Positions 25,143-34,656 of a DNA stretch of 64,000 nt are shown here, piece by piece (the first letter of the stretch is position 1; every line of letters starts with the position of its first letter). Under the pieces are notes generated by a model, which did not search any database, had not been told where the DNA came from, and saw only the letters and a list, made by a program, of their open reading frames with translations. The translations under genes and the position numbers were made by a program. Where the stretch lies: the NCBI GenBank assembly GCA_900473415.1, contig UCLR01000020.1:21469-85468 (forward strand), given 5' to 3'. This DNA comes from Hyphomicrobiales bacterium. Its GTDB lineage: Bacteria; Pseudomonadota; Alphaproteobacteria; Rhizobiales; Beijerinckiaceae.

Positions 25143-25595
25143 CTATGGGGTCGGGTTCGTGACCGTGAAGTCCTGGCAAGGCAGCGTCTCAGTCTGGAGA
25201 TGACAGAATTTCACGGCGCCTGTGGTCGGGTTCACGAACCAGATCACGTCCCAGAAAAGGGGGCCGCTCGGTTCGCTGCTGCCGTGACCTCTCGGGCCGA
25301 AGTCCGGGACCGCCACCAGGTCCGGGTCTGTCGGTAGGTCCGGCGGTGATCCAGAACAAGAGTTGGGACCAATAACCACCCCCTGCGGCCGCTCCTTGGT
25401 GATCCTTGTCGCACAGCGCCAGGCGCGTCCTGTAGAGCGATCAACCAGGATCGCGCCGTGCAAAGACACGCTCAACTGCTCCTTCAGCCCCCTAACTGGG
25501 ACGGGGTAGAGCTCCCACCGTGCTGGTGCGGCCGTCAACTGCGATGGCGAGAGTAGCGCCACAAGAGCCAACGCCTTCGATGTCCTCGGCATCAT
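25143..25595 (-). CDS. Small secreted protein of unknown function
   Basis: About 150 residues; the start is one of two adjacent ATGs (25595 or 25592), with GGGAGAGG just upstream. The N-terminus (about 5-22, KALALVALLSPSQLTAA) is a signal peptide, so the product is periplasmic or secreted. The mature part repeats a similar hairpin-like motif: ILVDRSTGRAWRC near the start and WFVNPTTGAVKFC near the end, each ending in Cys, with two further Cys residues. No enzyme family is recognised. It stands alone on the minus strand between the IS30 remnant and a second small minus-strand gene. Confidence 0.6.
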   Translation of the reverse strand: MMPRTSKALALVALLSPSQLTAAPARWELYPVPVRGLKEQLSVSLHGAILVDRSTGRAWRCATRITKERPQGVVIGPNSCSGSPPDLPTDPDLVAVPDFGPRGHGSSEPSGPLFWDVIWFVNPTTGAVKFCHLQTETLPCQDFTVTNPTP

Positions 25596-25663
25596 CTGCC
25601 TCTCCCATCGTGGTTGAAGGCCCATTAGCGGTCGAGTTTCGATTCAGATCAATGAGCCAAAGC

Positions 25664-25912
25664 TTACCAAGCTCGAGCGCAAGCTGAGGCAATGGCTCGA
25701 CGCGGCTGCCAGGACGCGTAGACGAAGACGTTGTTGCCCTTCTCAGGCCGCACTGAAAGGGTGTTGTTGTCGTCCGTCTTGACCGTCAGCTTCTGCGCGA
25801 TCTTGCGGAGCGAGGTACCCTTGACCAAGTAGACCTCGTTGTCGGGCTTGCCTTTCTCAGAGATGCGAACCGCAGATACGGCACTCTGGGTGATCTTCGC
25901 GGCTGCGATCAT
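25664..25912 (-). CDS. Small unidentified protein or gene fragment
   Basis: 82 residues from ATG 25912. The stretch VRISEKGKPDNEVYLVKGTS, then LRKIAQKLTVKTDDNNTLSV and GNNVFVYAS, has the amino acid balance of a genuine protein rather than a frame shadow. It is also less GC-rich in codon choice than neighbours. No family is recognised. It overlaps the first 74 bases of the plus-strand GGDEF frame, so one of the two ends must be artificial; it may be a fragment of a longer gene broken at about 25912. Confidence 0.4.
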   Translation of the reverse strand: MIAAAKITQSAVSAVRISEKGKPDNEVYLVKGTSLRKIAQKLTVKTDDNNTLSVRPEKGNNVFVYASWQPRRAIASACARAW

Positions 25913-26822
25913 AACGAGTGTCGTCCGTGTGGGCGGCATCCTCATGTTCCATGCGCGCCAGAACAAGAGTTTGACGCTCACTCAGGCCCATCGATGGGAA
26001 GACGCATATGCCTGGGCGGCGTTCGCGTTCACAGGGGGGATCGCGGCACTGACAATGCGCATTTTCCAGGCGGGCTACGTAGATGGGTACATCCTCGCGG
26101 TGGGCCTGACGATGGCGCTGACCGCGGGATCGTCGGCGCGGACCATGCGCTTCTGGATCTGCGCCACTTTATCGACGGCGGCTCTCGGTACGCTCGTCAT
26201 CTGCATGATGCTGACAGGCGACCTCCTCTTGCAATCAATGGCGGTGCTGCTCGCGCTCTACCTTTACAGCGTCTTTGAATCGTCCGCGCACATCGTAAGA
26301 CAGATCGAAGCGGTGCTGATCGCCGAACGAGAGCTCGACATTGCTGCGCGCCTGGATGCGCTGACTGGAATCGCAAGCAGACGCGCGTTTGATGAGTCCC
26401 TAGCCACGGCCTGCAGAGGACCTTTCGCGCTCCTTATGCTCGACTTGGATGGCTTCAAGGCCGTCAATGACCGCTACGGCCACGCTGCCGGCGATGAACT
26501 GCGTCGTCAGGTTGCCGCGCGCCTCGCCTCAACAGTCCGGAGTGGTGACACTCTGGCCCGCCTCGGCGGCGATGAATTCGCGGTCATCATGCCGGGCGCG
26601 GACGCCGCAGCGGCGGAGGTCGTTGCCGAGCGAGCCGTATTGACGGTGGGGCTGCCGTATACAGTGCTCGGGGCCCTGGTGACCGTGGGGACCTCGGTTG
26701 GTATCGAAATTGTTCGCAAAGGGGCGGTCGAGGGCGATCGGGTCAAGGCAGCAGCGGACGAGGCGCTTTACGCAGCCAAGCGCAGCGGCAAGGGCAAGGC
26801 GGTAATCTCCAGGGCCGCTTAG
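25839..26822 (+). CDS. Membrane-bound diguanylate cyclase (GGDEF), 5' end doubtful
   Basis: Up to 327 residues. About five hydrophobic helices (about 15-160) are followed by a GGDEF domain (about 165-325) that makes cyclic di-GMP from two GTP. LTGIASRRAFDE, LDLDGFKAVNDRYGH and GGDEF (243-247) are intact, so it should be active. RSGD (234-237), placed five residues before GGDEF, is the RxxD inhibitory site for product feedback. The frame's first 25 codons lie antisense to a small minus-strand gene, and there is no good ribosome-binding site at 25839. The true start may be later (for example ATG 25948) or the gene may be 5'-truncated. No effector EAL domain is present. Confidence 0.82.
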   Translation: MSGLPFSEMRTADTALWVIFAAAIITSVVRVGGILMFHARQNKSLTLTQAHRWEDAYAWAAFAFTGGIAALTMRIFQAGYVDGYILAVGLTMALTAGSSARTMRFWICATLSTAALGTLVICMMLTGDLLLQSMAVLLALYLYSVFESSAHIVRQIEAVLIAERELDIAARLDALTGIASRRAFDESLATACRGPFALLMLDLDGFKAVNDRYGHAAGDELRRQVAARLASTVRSGDTLARLGGDEFAVIMPGADAAAAEVVAERAVLTVGLPYTVLGALVTVGTSVGIEIVRKGAVEGDRVKAAADEALYAAKRSGKGKAVISRAA

Positions 26823-27208
26823 GGCTTCATCGCGCTCTCGCCCGCCAGAAAGCGGACTTCCTGAATGTTGCGAATGGGGTCGGGTCCGGAAGCCAGGCCG
26901 GCCACCCGGTTACGTCTGCTTCCGGGCAAGGTTAAATTTCCGCTTCTGGCGCGACCTGACCCTCCATGGCGGTGGACAGTCCAAGGAAACAGATCAAATC
27001 CATTTCGCAGGAACAGGCACGCAGCACGATTATTGCCGCATTCGATCCTGCCCCACCATTTGGGAGCAAAGAAGCCGTCGGAAGCCTCTTAAGCCCCACT
27101 AGCAAGGCGGGCTACCGCTTATTTGACGTCGGACATTGGTAATTGATTGTCTATCGTAACGTCAGGCGCGCGGGAGTGTGTCAAAGTCAGATCGGGAGGG
27201 GCATCGAA
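26823..27208. other. Gene-free stretch with interspersed repeat copy D
   Basis: 386 bases upstream of the LuxR-type gene. It holds repeat copy D (26909-26952) and an AT-richer part near 27118-27165 (TTATTTGACG, GGTAATTGATTGTCTATCG) that is the likely promoter of the regulator. No gene is supported. Confidence 0.45.
26909..26952 (+). repeat. Interspersed intergenic repeat, copy D (most diverged)
   Basis: ACGTCTGCTTCCGG at the start and TGGCGC at the end match copy B; about 31 of 42 positions agree with B when one base gap is allowed. Same orientation and intergenic location as the other copies. Confidence 0.45.
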
Positions 27209-28456
27209 GTGCGCTTCGGCAAGCATCCGCCATCCGATGAACGCCGGTCGCGAGGACGGCCGGGAAGAGATCCCGACTGCGGCACATCCGATGCCGGAAC
27301 GACATTCGGCAATCCAGTGCGTCTTGAAACGGCCCGTCGGGTCGATCTCGGCGCCCTCCAGAAGGTCAGCGCCCGGATCCAGGACGTGGTGGCCGATCCC
27401 GGCGCTTGGAGTGACGTTCTTGACGAGGTGACGGTGGCCGCTGGCGCACAGGGCGCATCTCTTTTTCGCGCCTCGTTAGCCACACCAGGTGTGGCGCTGG
27501 CGTCAAACAGTACCAACGGCCAACAGCTTATGGACCGATACCTTAGCGATGGCTGGATCTACCGCGACATCCGTACCCGCGCAATTCCAAAGATGCTGAA
27601 GACCGGCGTCGGTGTGGACCAGGATTTCATGACCCCGGACGCCATCGAGCGCGAGCCATATTATCAAGAGCTCTTGGCGCCTCTCGGGCTACGTTGGTGG
27701 GCTGGCGTCGCATTCCGTTCAGATGATGACTTCTGGTGCATGGCCCTTCACCGCAACATCAAGCAAGGCTACTTCGATCCGGACGAACAAGCGAAGCTGG
27801 CCACGCTTTGCCAGAGCCTGACCGAGGCGGCGACGATCTCGCGCGCCGTTGGCCGTGCCCGCATCATCGGCATGACCGACGCGCTCGATCTGATCGGACA
27901 GCCAGCGCTGGTGCTTGATCACTTCGGCCGTGTCCTGCGCGAGAATGCCGCGGCCGCAAGCATTTACGACCAATGGTTCCGTGTGATCGGTGCGCGCATT
28001 CTGGTGCAGGACCACGAGGCCGCCGCGGCATTCACCAGGCTCGCCGATGCGTGCCGTTCCCCTCTATCACGTGCGGTGACCGGCAAGCGAATTGTCGTGC
28101 GCCGCAGCGAGCGCCGCCCGATCGTGGTCCATTCTCATGCCCTGTCCAGCGCCGCGAGCGAGCCCTTTTCGGGCGGGCGCGTTCTGCTCCTCGTGACCGA
28201 TCTGGAGGCGCAGCCGCAGCCTCTGGCCTCCGTCCTCGGCGCCACCTTCGGCCTGACGGCCGCCGAAGCGCGTCTGGCCGCCATTATCGGCGGCGGGGGC
28301 AGCCTCGACGTTGCCTGCGAGACGCTCCACGTGACGCGAGAGACGGCCCGCAATCAATTGAAGAGCATCTTTGCCAAGACCAGCACGCACCGCCAGGCGG
28401 AACTGGTGCTTCTACTCGCGCGCATTTCGACGACATTTCCTCCACGCGCCTTTTGA
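27209..28456 (+). CDS. LuxR-type helix-turn-helix transcription regulator
   Basis: About 415 residues from GTG 27209, chosen because GGGAGGGG lies about eight bases upstream; TTG 27143 is the far end of the frame. The C-terminus (about 340-405) is a LuxR/GerE-type HTH: FGLTAAEARLAAII, LDVACETLHVTRETARNQLK and SIFAKTSTHRQAELV, with the usual TxxExxV start modified to TAAEARL. The N-terminal 300 residues look like PAS/GAF-type sensing regions but carry no diagnostic motif and no receiver-domain Asp. It is encoded 120 bases upstream of the giant RTX gene in the same direction. Control of that adhesin is a reasonable guess. Confidence 0.82.
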   Translation: MRFGKHPPSDERRSRGRPGRDPDCGTSDAGTTFGNPVRLETARRVDLGALQKVSARIQDVVADPGAWSDVLDEVTVAAGAQGASLFRASLATPGVALASNSTNGQQLMDRYLSDGWIYRDIRTRAIPKMLKTGVGVDQDFMTPDAIEREPYYQELLAPLGLRWWAGVAFRSDDDFWCMALHRNIKQGYFDPDEQAKLATLCQSLTEAATISRAVGRARIIGMTDALDLIGQPALVLDHFGRVLRENAAAASIYDQWFRVIGARILVQDHEAAAAFTRLADACRSPLSRAVTGKRIVVRRSERRPIVVHSHALSSAASEPFSGGRVLLLVTDLEAQPQPLASVLGATFGLTAAEARLAAIIGGGGSLDVACETLHVTRETARNQLKSIFAKTSTHRQAELVLLLARISTTFPPRAF

Positions 28457-28575
28457 GCCGCCACGCGAGCGCTCGCTCCTCATGAACAGGCCCCATAGCC
28501 CATTTGGGTCATGCGGCCGCGTGCTGGGGGGCGCAGGCTCGGTCCCGCGCTTTCTGTCTTAGCGGGAGCAAGATC

Positions 28576-31500
28576 ATGGCCCAGATCCCTGGCGACGAGC
28601 TCGACAATGTCCTGCCGGGAACGGCCGAGGCTGACACGATCAGCGGCTTCGGCGGCAACGACCTTCTCGAGGGCGGAGCCGGTGGCGATACGCTGAATGG
28701 CGGCGCTGGGTTCGATACGGCGTCCTATCAGGGCGACGCGGCCTCCGGCGGCACAGCCCCTGTGATCGTCAATCTCAGCACGACCTCGCAGACGGTCAAC
28801 GGTGTCACCGTGGCCGCTGGAACGGCTCGCGACGGTTTCGGGTCAATCGACACGCTCAGTGAAATCGAAGCGGTGCGTGGCACTGCGGGCGCCGACGTCT
28901 TCTACAGCGGCAACGGTACCGGAGCACCGGGCACGGCGAGCAACACCTTCTATGGACTTGCCGGCAACGACACCTTCTATGGCTCGGGCGGCCAAGGCCC
29001 CGATACCGTCGATTACAGCCTCGACGTCAATTTCGGTGCCACTCACGGCATTAAGGTGAACATGAGCGCGCAGACCGTTCAGGGCAACATCCTGCCCGAT
29101 ACGGTCATCGACTCTTTCGACGGCACTGACTCTATCCCGGGTGTCAGGAATGTCACCGGCACGCAGTTTCGGGACGAAATCTATGGAGGGGGGAATGCCA
29201 ACGTCCTGATTGTCGGCGCTGGTGACGACTTCGTCGATGCCGGCGGCGGCAATGACACGATCAGTGGCGGCGCGGGCGCAGACGTCATCGATGCCGGGGA
29301 CGGCGACGACACGATCAGCGGCGGTGCGGGCGCGGACGTCATCAATGCCGGGAATGGCGCCGACACGATCATCGGCGGCGCAGGCGCCGACACGATGGAC
29401 GGCGGACTGGGCGTGGACACGCTTGACTACGGCGCTGAAGACGGGACGAACGGCATCTACGTGAATCTGCTGGGCCGCGATCCATACATTGAGGTGCTCA
29501 TCGGGCCGGACGGAAACGAGGTAGGCCTGGACACGGCCATCGACACCTTCGGCGACAGGGACAGCATCCCCAATATCCCGAACGTGATCGGCACCGTCCG
29601 TGACGACGTCATCTACGGCGGCAACCGCGACAACCTCCTGCAGGGTCGCGAGGGAGACGACATTCTGCTCGGCGGTGGCCGCAACGACACGCTCGAAGGC
29701 GGCGCTGGCACCGATACTGCCATCTTCCGCGGAAACCGCGCCGACTACACCGCCGTTGCCGGCGCGAATGGCATCATGATCACCGACCTGAGGCCCGATC
29801 CGCTCGATCCGGTCACCAACCTCCGCAACGATGGCGAGGACACGGTGCGCGAGGTCGAGTTCTTCCAATTCGCTGACGGCACGGTGAGCCTCGCGGATCT
29901 CCTCAACCCGCCCGCTCCGAACGTGCCGCCCGTCATCACCTCGAACGGCGGTGGCGATACAGCGGGCGTCACTGTCGCGGAGAATACGACGGCAGTGACG
30001 ACCGTCACGGCGTCCGATCCGAATCCGGGCGATTCTCGAAGCTATTCGATCAGCGGCGGCTTCGATGGAAACCTCTTCAGCATCGACAGCCAGACCGGAG
30101 TACTGGCGTTCCTGCAGGCTCCGGATTTCGAGAACCCAACCCTGAGCGGCGGCATCCCCGACCAGTTCTATGACGTACGGGTGCGCGCCACCGACGGCTC
30201 CGGTGCCTTTGACGAACAGCTCATCACGGTCACGGTGACCAATGCGAATGAGGCGCCGACGCAGGTCTTGCTTTCGAGTTTGGCCATTGCCGAGGACGCG
30301 GATAACGGCACGCTCGTCGGCATCCTGACCGCAAGCGATCCGGACGCTGGCGATTCGACCTCGTTCACGCTGTTGGACGATGCCGCCGGGCGCTTCGCCA
30401 TCGCCGGCGGCAATCAGCTCGTCGTCGCGAATGGGGTCGCGCTCGATTATGAACAGAGCGCGACCCACCAGATCACCGTCCGCGCCACCGACGGCAGCGG
30501 TGCGGCTTTCGACCAGGTGCTCTCGATTGGGGTCACCAATGTCGATCCGGACAATGTCACGGGCACGGCCGGCGACGACATCATTCATGGCGGCGCTTTG
30601 GACGACGTCCTCGTCGGCAATCTCGGCAACGACACACTGGTCGGCGGTAGCGGCAACGATGAGTTGCGCGGCCAGTGGGGCGTGGACGCGCTGACCGGAG
30701 GCGCCGGCGTCGATCGCTACTGGGGCAGCGTGACCGATTGGAATGGGGACCGAATCACCGACTACGAGTACGGGGAAACGATCGCCGTGTTCGCCGGTTC
30801 CCAGTCCCCGGACGCCTACCGCCTGCGCTTCGACGGCACCGATACATATCTGGACTATGATAGCTCTCCCAGCGTGCCGGGCTTCGAAGGATCGATCATC
30901 CTGTCAGGGCGGATCAGCGGGACCATTGCGGTCAGCCCGTTTATCGCGTTCGGCGACTTGTATGCGGGGGTGACCATCACCTCGGCGCCCCCCCCAAACC
31001 CGCTACCCGTCATCACCTCGAACGGCGGCGGTGATACAGCAGCCGTCACCATCGCGGAGAATTCGACCTCGGTCACGACCGTCGTCGCCACGGATCCCGA
31101 CGCCGGCCAATCGCTGACTTACTCAATCGTGTCGGCCGGGAATGGCGGCGGCGCGGATGCGGCGAAGTTCGAGATCGACAGCCAGACCGGCGTGCTCACC
31201 TTCGTCGCGGCGCCCGACTTCGAGACACCAGCCGACGCCGGCGGCAACAATGTCTACGACGTCACCGTCCAGGTCTCGGACAGCAATGGCGGCAGCGACA
31301 CGCAGGCAATCGCGGTCACCGTGACCAATGTCAACGAGGCTCCGGCGCTCGACCTCAATGGTGCGGCTGCCGGGCGCGACGTGACCATGAACTACACGGA
31401 ACAGCAGGCAGCCACCCCGATCGCCCCGGAGGCGGTGGTATCGGATACCGATTCCGCGGATTTCAGCGGTGGCTCGCTCAGAGTTGCTCAGACTCTCTCC

Positions 31501-34500
31501 GCGGGAACGGATCGGCTGACCATCGGGAACATTGGCACGGGGGCCGGCCAGATCGGCGTCAGCGGGAACACCGTGTCGTATGAGGGTACCGCGATCGGCA
31601 CATTCTCCGGCGGGACCGCCGGAGGTGACCTTGTGATCACTTTCAACGGCTCCTCGGTGACGGCGGAGGCCGTCCAGGCGCTGGTACGCGACATTCACTA
31701 TGAGAACGGCCAAGGGGATATTCCGGCCGGAATTCCGCGGACATACACCTACGTGCTGGACGACGGCAACGGCGGGGCGAGCACGGCTACGGCAACGGCA
31801 ACGGTCAACGTGAAAAGCGTGAATGACCCCCCGGCTGTGACGGCCGGCAACACGGTGACTTATACGGAGAACCACGCGGCGACGGCGATCTCTCCTGCCG
31901 CGACGGTGACCGACGTCGATGCAATATGGTTCTCGGGCGGTTCGTTGACCGTTTCGTTAACGGCCAATGGCACCCCGGCGGACCAGCTCACCATCGGCAA
32001 CATCGGCACGGGGGTCGGACAGATCGGCATCAGCGGCAATACGGTCTCATTCCAGGGCATCGCGTTCGGGACGTTCAGCGGTGGCGTCAACGGCGCCGAC
32101 TTGACCATTAACTTCTTCACCAATACGGCGCCCACCCCGGCGGCCGTTCAGGCGCTGTTGAGGGACGTCCAGTTCTCGAATACGTCGGACGATCCGTCGA
32201 CGGACGCGCGAATCGTTACATTCATCCTGAACGATGGGGGCAACACCGGTGGGCCCCCCAATCTGACGGGCAGTGACACCGCGACGATCAACGTCGCGAC
32301 GGTGAACGACGCACCGGTGCTCGACCTCGATGGCACGGCCGCCGGGACGGGCGCAATCCTGGCCTATACTGAGAACCAAGCGGCGACCGCAGTCGCTCCG
32401 GATGCAACGGTCTCCGACGTGGATTCAACCAACTTCAATGGCGGCATCCTGAATATCGGCTTCGCTGCGAACGGTTCCACTGCCGATCAGTTGAGTATCG
32501 GGAACCAGGGCAGCGGAGCGGGGCAGATCGGCGTGAGTGGAAACACCGTGACGTTCAGCGGCACCCCGATCGGGACGTTTACCGGCGGCGCCAATGGCGG
32601 CAATTTGGTGATCTCGTTCACGAGCGACGCAGCGACGACAACTGCGATTCAAGCGCTGACGAGGCAAATCCTCTATGCGAACAGTTCGGAAACGCCCTCG
32701 CTCGCCCCTCGCTCGCTCTTGTTCACGATGACCGACGGCGATGGCAATGCCAATGGCGGCGCCGATGTCGCGAGCGCGATGGCCACGATCCACGTGACCT
32801 CTGTCAATCATGCACCAGTTCTTACCTCAAACGGGGGCGCTGATCGAGCGGCGCTCGGGATCCCTGAGAACGCAATGGCGGTCACGACCGTCACGGCGTC
32901 CGATCCCGATCCCGGCGAAACGCTGACCTATTCGATCAGCGGCGGCTTCGATCGAAACCTGTTCAGCATCAACAGCCAGACCGGGGCGCTGGTATTCCTG
33001 CAGGCTCCGGATTTCGAGAACCCGAACCTGAACGGCGGCATCCCCGATCAGTTCTATGACGTGCGAGTGCGCGTCACCGACGGTTCCGGCGCTTTCGACG
33101 AGCAGCTCATCACAGTCACCGTCACCAATGTCGCCGGCGCCACGCAAACCTCGAACGCGGCCGTCATCACGGGCACGAGCGAGGAGGAGACGCTGACTGG
33201 TCTCGGCGCCGCCAATACGCTGCTCGGCCTCGCCGGCAACGACGTCCTCAATGGCGGTGGCGGGGGGGACACGCTCGACGGTGGCACTGGCGCCGACGCA
33301 ATGGCCGGTGGGACCGGCAACGATACCTATGTCGTCGACAATGCCGGGGACACGGTCACCGAGAATATCGGCGCCGGGACCGACACGGTTCGCACGGCCG
33401 TCGCGGCCTACTCGCTTGCCGCCTTGGCGAATGTCGAGAACCTGACCTTTACCGGCACAGGCGCCTTCACCGGGACAGGCAACGGGCTCGCCAACGTCAT
33501 TACTGGCGGCGCCGGCAACGACGTTCTCGACGGCGCCGCCGGCAACGATCGGACGGTGGGCGGCCTCGGCGACGACACCTACCATGTCGACAGCGCTTCC
33601 GACGTTGTGGTCGAACAGGCAGGCGCCGGCTCCGATCTGGTGCTGGCAACCGCCAGTGCCTTTACACTGGGTGCCAATGTCGAGAATCTGACCTTCATCG
33701 GCGTGGGGAATTTCAGCGGGACCGGCAATGGTTTGGACAATGTTCTTACCGGCGGCGGCGGCAATGACACCCTCGATGGTCGCGGCGGCGATGATGTGGT
33801 CGCTGGTGGCGCTGGCGCCGACGATCTGCGCGGCGATGGCGGGGCGGATCGGTTGGATGGCGGGATCGGAACCGATGAGCTTGATGGCGGCGCCGGCGAT
33901 GACGTGCTGATCGGTGGTGCCGACGCCGATGTACTGTTGGGAGGAGGGGGCGCCGACCTGCTCGACGGCGGCCTCGGTGCCGATCGGGCGGAGGGTGGTG
34001 CGGGCGCCGACGTCTACATCGTGGACAATGCGCTCGACGTGGTGGTCGAGAATGCCGGCGCCGGTATCGATGAGGTTCGGACCGTTCTGCAGACCTACGC
34101 TCTGTCGGCCAATGTCGAGAATCTGAGCTTCGTCGGCTCCGGCCCGTTCACGGGTACGGGCAACGGGCTCAATAACGTCCTGACCGGTGGAGCGAGTGAC
34201 GATGCGCTCGCTGGAGGGGCTGGCAACGACCGTCTCTCTGGCTTGGGTGGCAATGACACGCTGTCCGGTGAGGCCGGCCGCGACATCCTGGATGGCGGCG
34301 CCGGCAACGATGTCCTCACCGGTGGAGCGGGCGGCGACACGTTCGTGTTCAATCTCCCGACGGATGGTCTCGACACCGTTACCGACTTCGCCTCCGGCCC
34401 CGACAAGCTGGGCTTCTCGGCCGGCGGCTTCGGGGGCGGCCTCGTTTCCGGCCAGAACGCGGTGCTGGTTTCGGCCGCAGTGATCGGCAACGCCACTCAG

Positions 34501-34656
34501 CCGGGCTCTGGCGGCTACTTCATCTTCGACAATGCCGGGGCTGATGCTGGGACGGTCTACTGGGATGCAACCGGTGGCAATGGGGCAGACGCCGTCGCGG
34601 TGGTGAGGCTCGTCGGGGTAACCGCGCTGCAGGCAAGCGATCTGCAGATCCTCTAG
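28576..34656 (+). CDS. Giant RTX/cadherin-like calcium-binding protein, type I secretion substrate
   Basis: About 2,026 residues from ATG 28576 (AGCGGGAGCAA upstream). No N-terminal signal peptide, as expected for type I export. Order: N-terminal RTX nonapeptide blocks GGxGxDxLx (28640-28990 and 29210-29720); a cadherin-like module (about 29925-30240); a second such module (30241-30550); a short RTX block (30560-30720); a third cadherin-like module (31000-31335); three related ~160-residue modules (31338-32810); a fourth cadherin-like module (32811-33130); and long RTX blocks to about 34340. The C-terminal tail has DTFVFN, then DTVTDFASGPDKLGFS, typical of type I secretion signals. RTX repeats bind calcium outside the cell. 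The next two genes encode the export ABC and adaptor. Acidic, highly repetitive composition suggests a surface adhesin or matrix protein; no catalytic domain was seen. Confidence 0.93.
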   Translation: MAQIPGDELDNVLPGTAEADTISGFGGNDLLEGGAGGDTLNGGAGFDTASYQGDAASGGTAPVIVNLSTTSQTVNGVTVAAGTARDGFGSIDTLSEIEAVRGTAGADVFYSGNGTGAPGTASNTFYGLAGNDTFYGSGGQGPDTVDYSLDVNFGATHGIKVNMSAQTVQGNILPDTVIDSFDGTDSIPGVRNVTGTQFRDEIYGGGNANVLIVGAGDDFVDAGGGNDTISGGAGADVIDAGDGDDTISGGAGADVINAGNGADTIIGGAGADTMDGGLGVDTLDYGAEDGTNGIYVNLLGRDPYIEVLIGPDGNEVGLDTAIDTFGDRDSIPNIPNVIGTVRDDVIYGGNRDNLLQGREGDDILLGGGRNDTLEGGAGTDTAIFRGNRADYTAVAGANGIMITDLRPDPLDPVTNLRNDGEDTVREVEFFQFADGTVSLADLLNPPAPNVPPVITSNGGGDTAGVTVAENTTAVTTVTASDPNPGDSRSYSISGGFDGNLFSIDSQTGVLAFLQAPDFENPTLSGGIPDQFYDVRVRATDGSGAFDEQLITVTVTNANEAPTQVLLSSLAIAEDADNGTLVGILTASDPDAGDSTSFTLLDDAAGRFAIAGGNQLVVANGVALDYEQSATHQITVRATDGSGAAFDQVLSIGVTNVDPDNVTGTAGDDIIHGGALDDVLVGNLGNDTLVGGSGNDELRGQWGVDALTGGAGVDRYWGSVTDWNGDRITDYEYGETIAVFAGSQSPDAYRLRFDGTDTYLDYDSSPSVPGFEGSIILSGRISGTIAVSPFIAFGDLYAGVTITSAPPPNPLPVITSNGGGDTAAVTIAENSTSVTTVVATDPDAGQSLTYSIVSAGNGGGADAAKFEIDSQTGVLTFVAAPDFETPADAGGNNVYDVTVQVSDSNGGSDTQAIAVTVTNVNEAPALDLNGAAAGRDVTMNYTEQQAATPIAPEAVVSDTDSADFSGGSLRVAQTLSAGTDRLTIGNIGTGAGQIGVSGNTVSYEGTAIGTFSGGTAGGDLVITFNGSSVTAEAVQALVRDIHYENGQGDIPAGIPRTYTYVLDDGNGGASTATATATVNVKSVNDPPAVTAGNTVTYTENHAATAISPAATVTDVDAIWFSGGSLTVSLTANGTPADQLTIGNIGTGVGQIGISGNTVSFQGIAFGTFSGGVNGADLTINFFTNTAPTPAAVQALLRDVQFSNTSDDPSTDARIVTFILNDGGNTGGPPNLTGSDTATINVATVNDAPVLDLDGTAAGTGAILAYTENQAATAVAPDATVSDVDSTNFNGGILNIGFAANGSTADQLSIGNQGSGAGQIGVSGNTVTFSGTPIGTFTGGANGGNLVISFTSDAATTTAIQALTRQILYANSSETPSLAPRSLLFTMTDGDGNANGGADVASAMATIHVTSVNHAPVLTSNGGADRAALGIPENAMAVTTVTASDPDPGETLTYSISGGFDRNLFSINSQTGALVFLQAPDFENPNLNGGIPDQFYDVRVRVTDGSGAFDEQLITVTVTNVAGATQTSNAAVITGTSEEETLTGLGAANTLLGLAGNDVLNGGGGGDTLDGGTGADAMAGGTGNDTYVVDNAGDTVTENIGAGTDTVRTAVAAYSLAALANVENLTFTGTGAFTGTGNGLANVITGGAGNDVLDGAAGNDRTVGGLGDDTYHVDSASDVVVEQAGAGSDLVLATASAFTLGANVENLTFIGVGNFSGTGNGLDNVLTGGGGNDTLDGRGGDDVVAGGAGADDLRGDGGADRLDGGIGTDELDGGAGDDVLIGGADADVLLGGGGADLLDGGLGADRAEGGAGADVYIVDNALDVVVENAGAGIDEVRTVLQTYALSANVENLSFVGSGPFTGTGNGLNNVLTGGASDDALAGGAGNDRLSGLGGNDTLSGEAGRDILDGGAGNDVLTGGAGGDTFVFNLPTDGLDTVTDFASGPDKLGFSAGGFGGGLVSGQNAVLVSAAVIGNATQPGSGGYFIFDNAGADAGTVYWDATGGNGADAVAVVRLVGVTALQASDLQIL
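29236..29397 (+). repeat. Three tandem 54-base units encoding paired RTX nonapeptides
   Basis: Units 29236-29289, 29290-29343 and 29344-29397 each encode 18 residues (two nonapeptides) and are very similar at DNA level, for example GACACGATCA and GGCGCxGACxxCATC in register. High nucleotide similarity points to recent duplication or slippage inside the RTX gene. Confidence 0.8.
31338..32810 (+). repeat. Three tandem ~160-residue modules in the giant RTX protein
   Basis: Module starts at about 31338, 31829 and 32309. Each has YTEN/YTEQ...AAT, then a TVSD/TVTD(V/T)D step, a LTIGN or LSIGN strand, GxGQIG(V/I)SGNTV and IGTF(S/T)GG or close variants, ending in VND or VNH. They are immunoglobulin-like or cadherin-like in character but form their own family within the protein. 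Amino acid similarity is clear while DNA has diverged, so duplication is older than the 54-base units. Confidence 0.75.

Noticed and set aside
29210..29720. Possible CRISPR-like array because of regularly spaced repeats
   Set aside because: Repeats are in-frame nonapeptide codons of the RTX protein; there are no conserved palindromic repeats with unique spacers and no cas genes.
28843..30588. 581-residue minus-strand frame inside the RTX gene
   Set aside because: Its Val/Ile/Asp-rich composition is the mirror of the RTX repeat codons; no independent motif or start signal.
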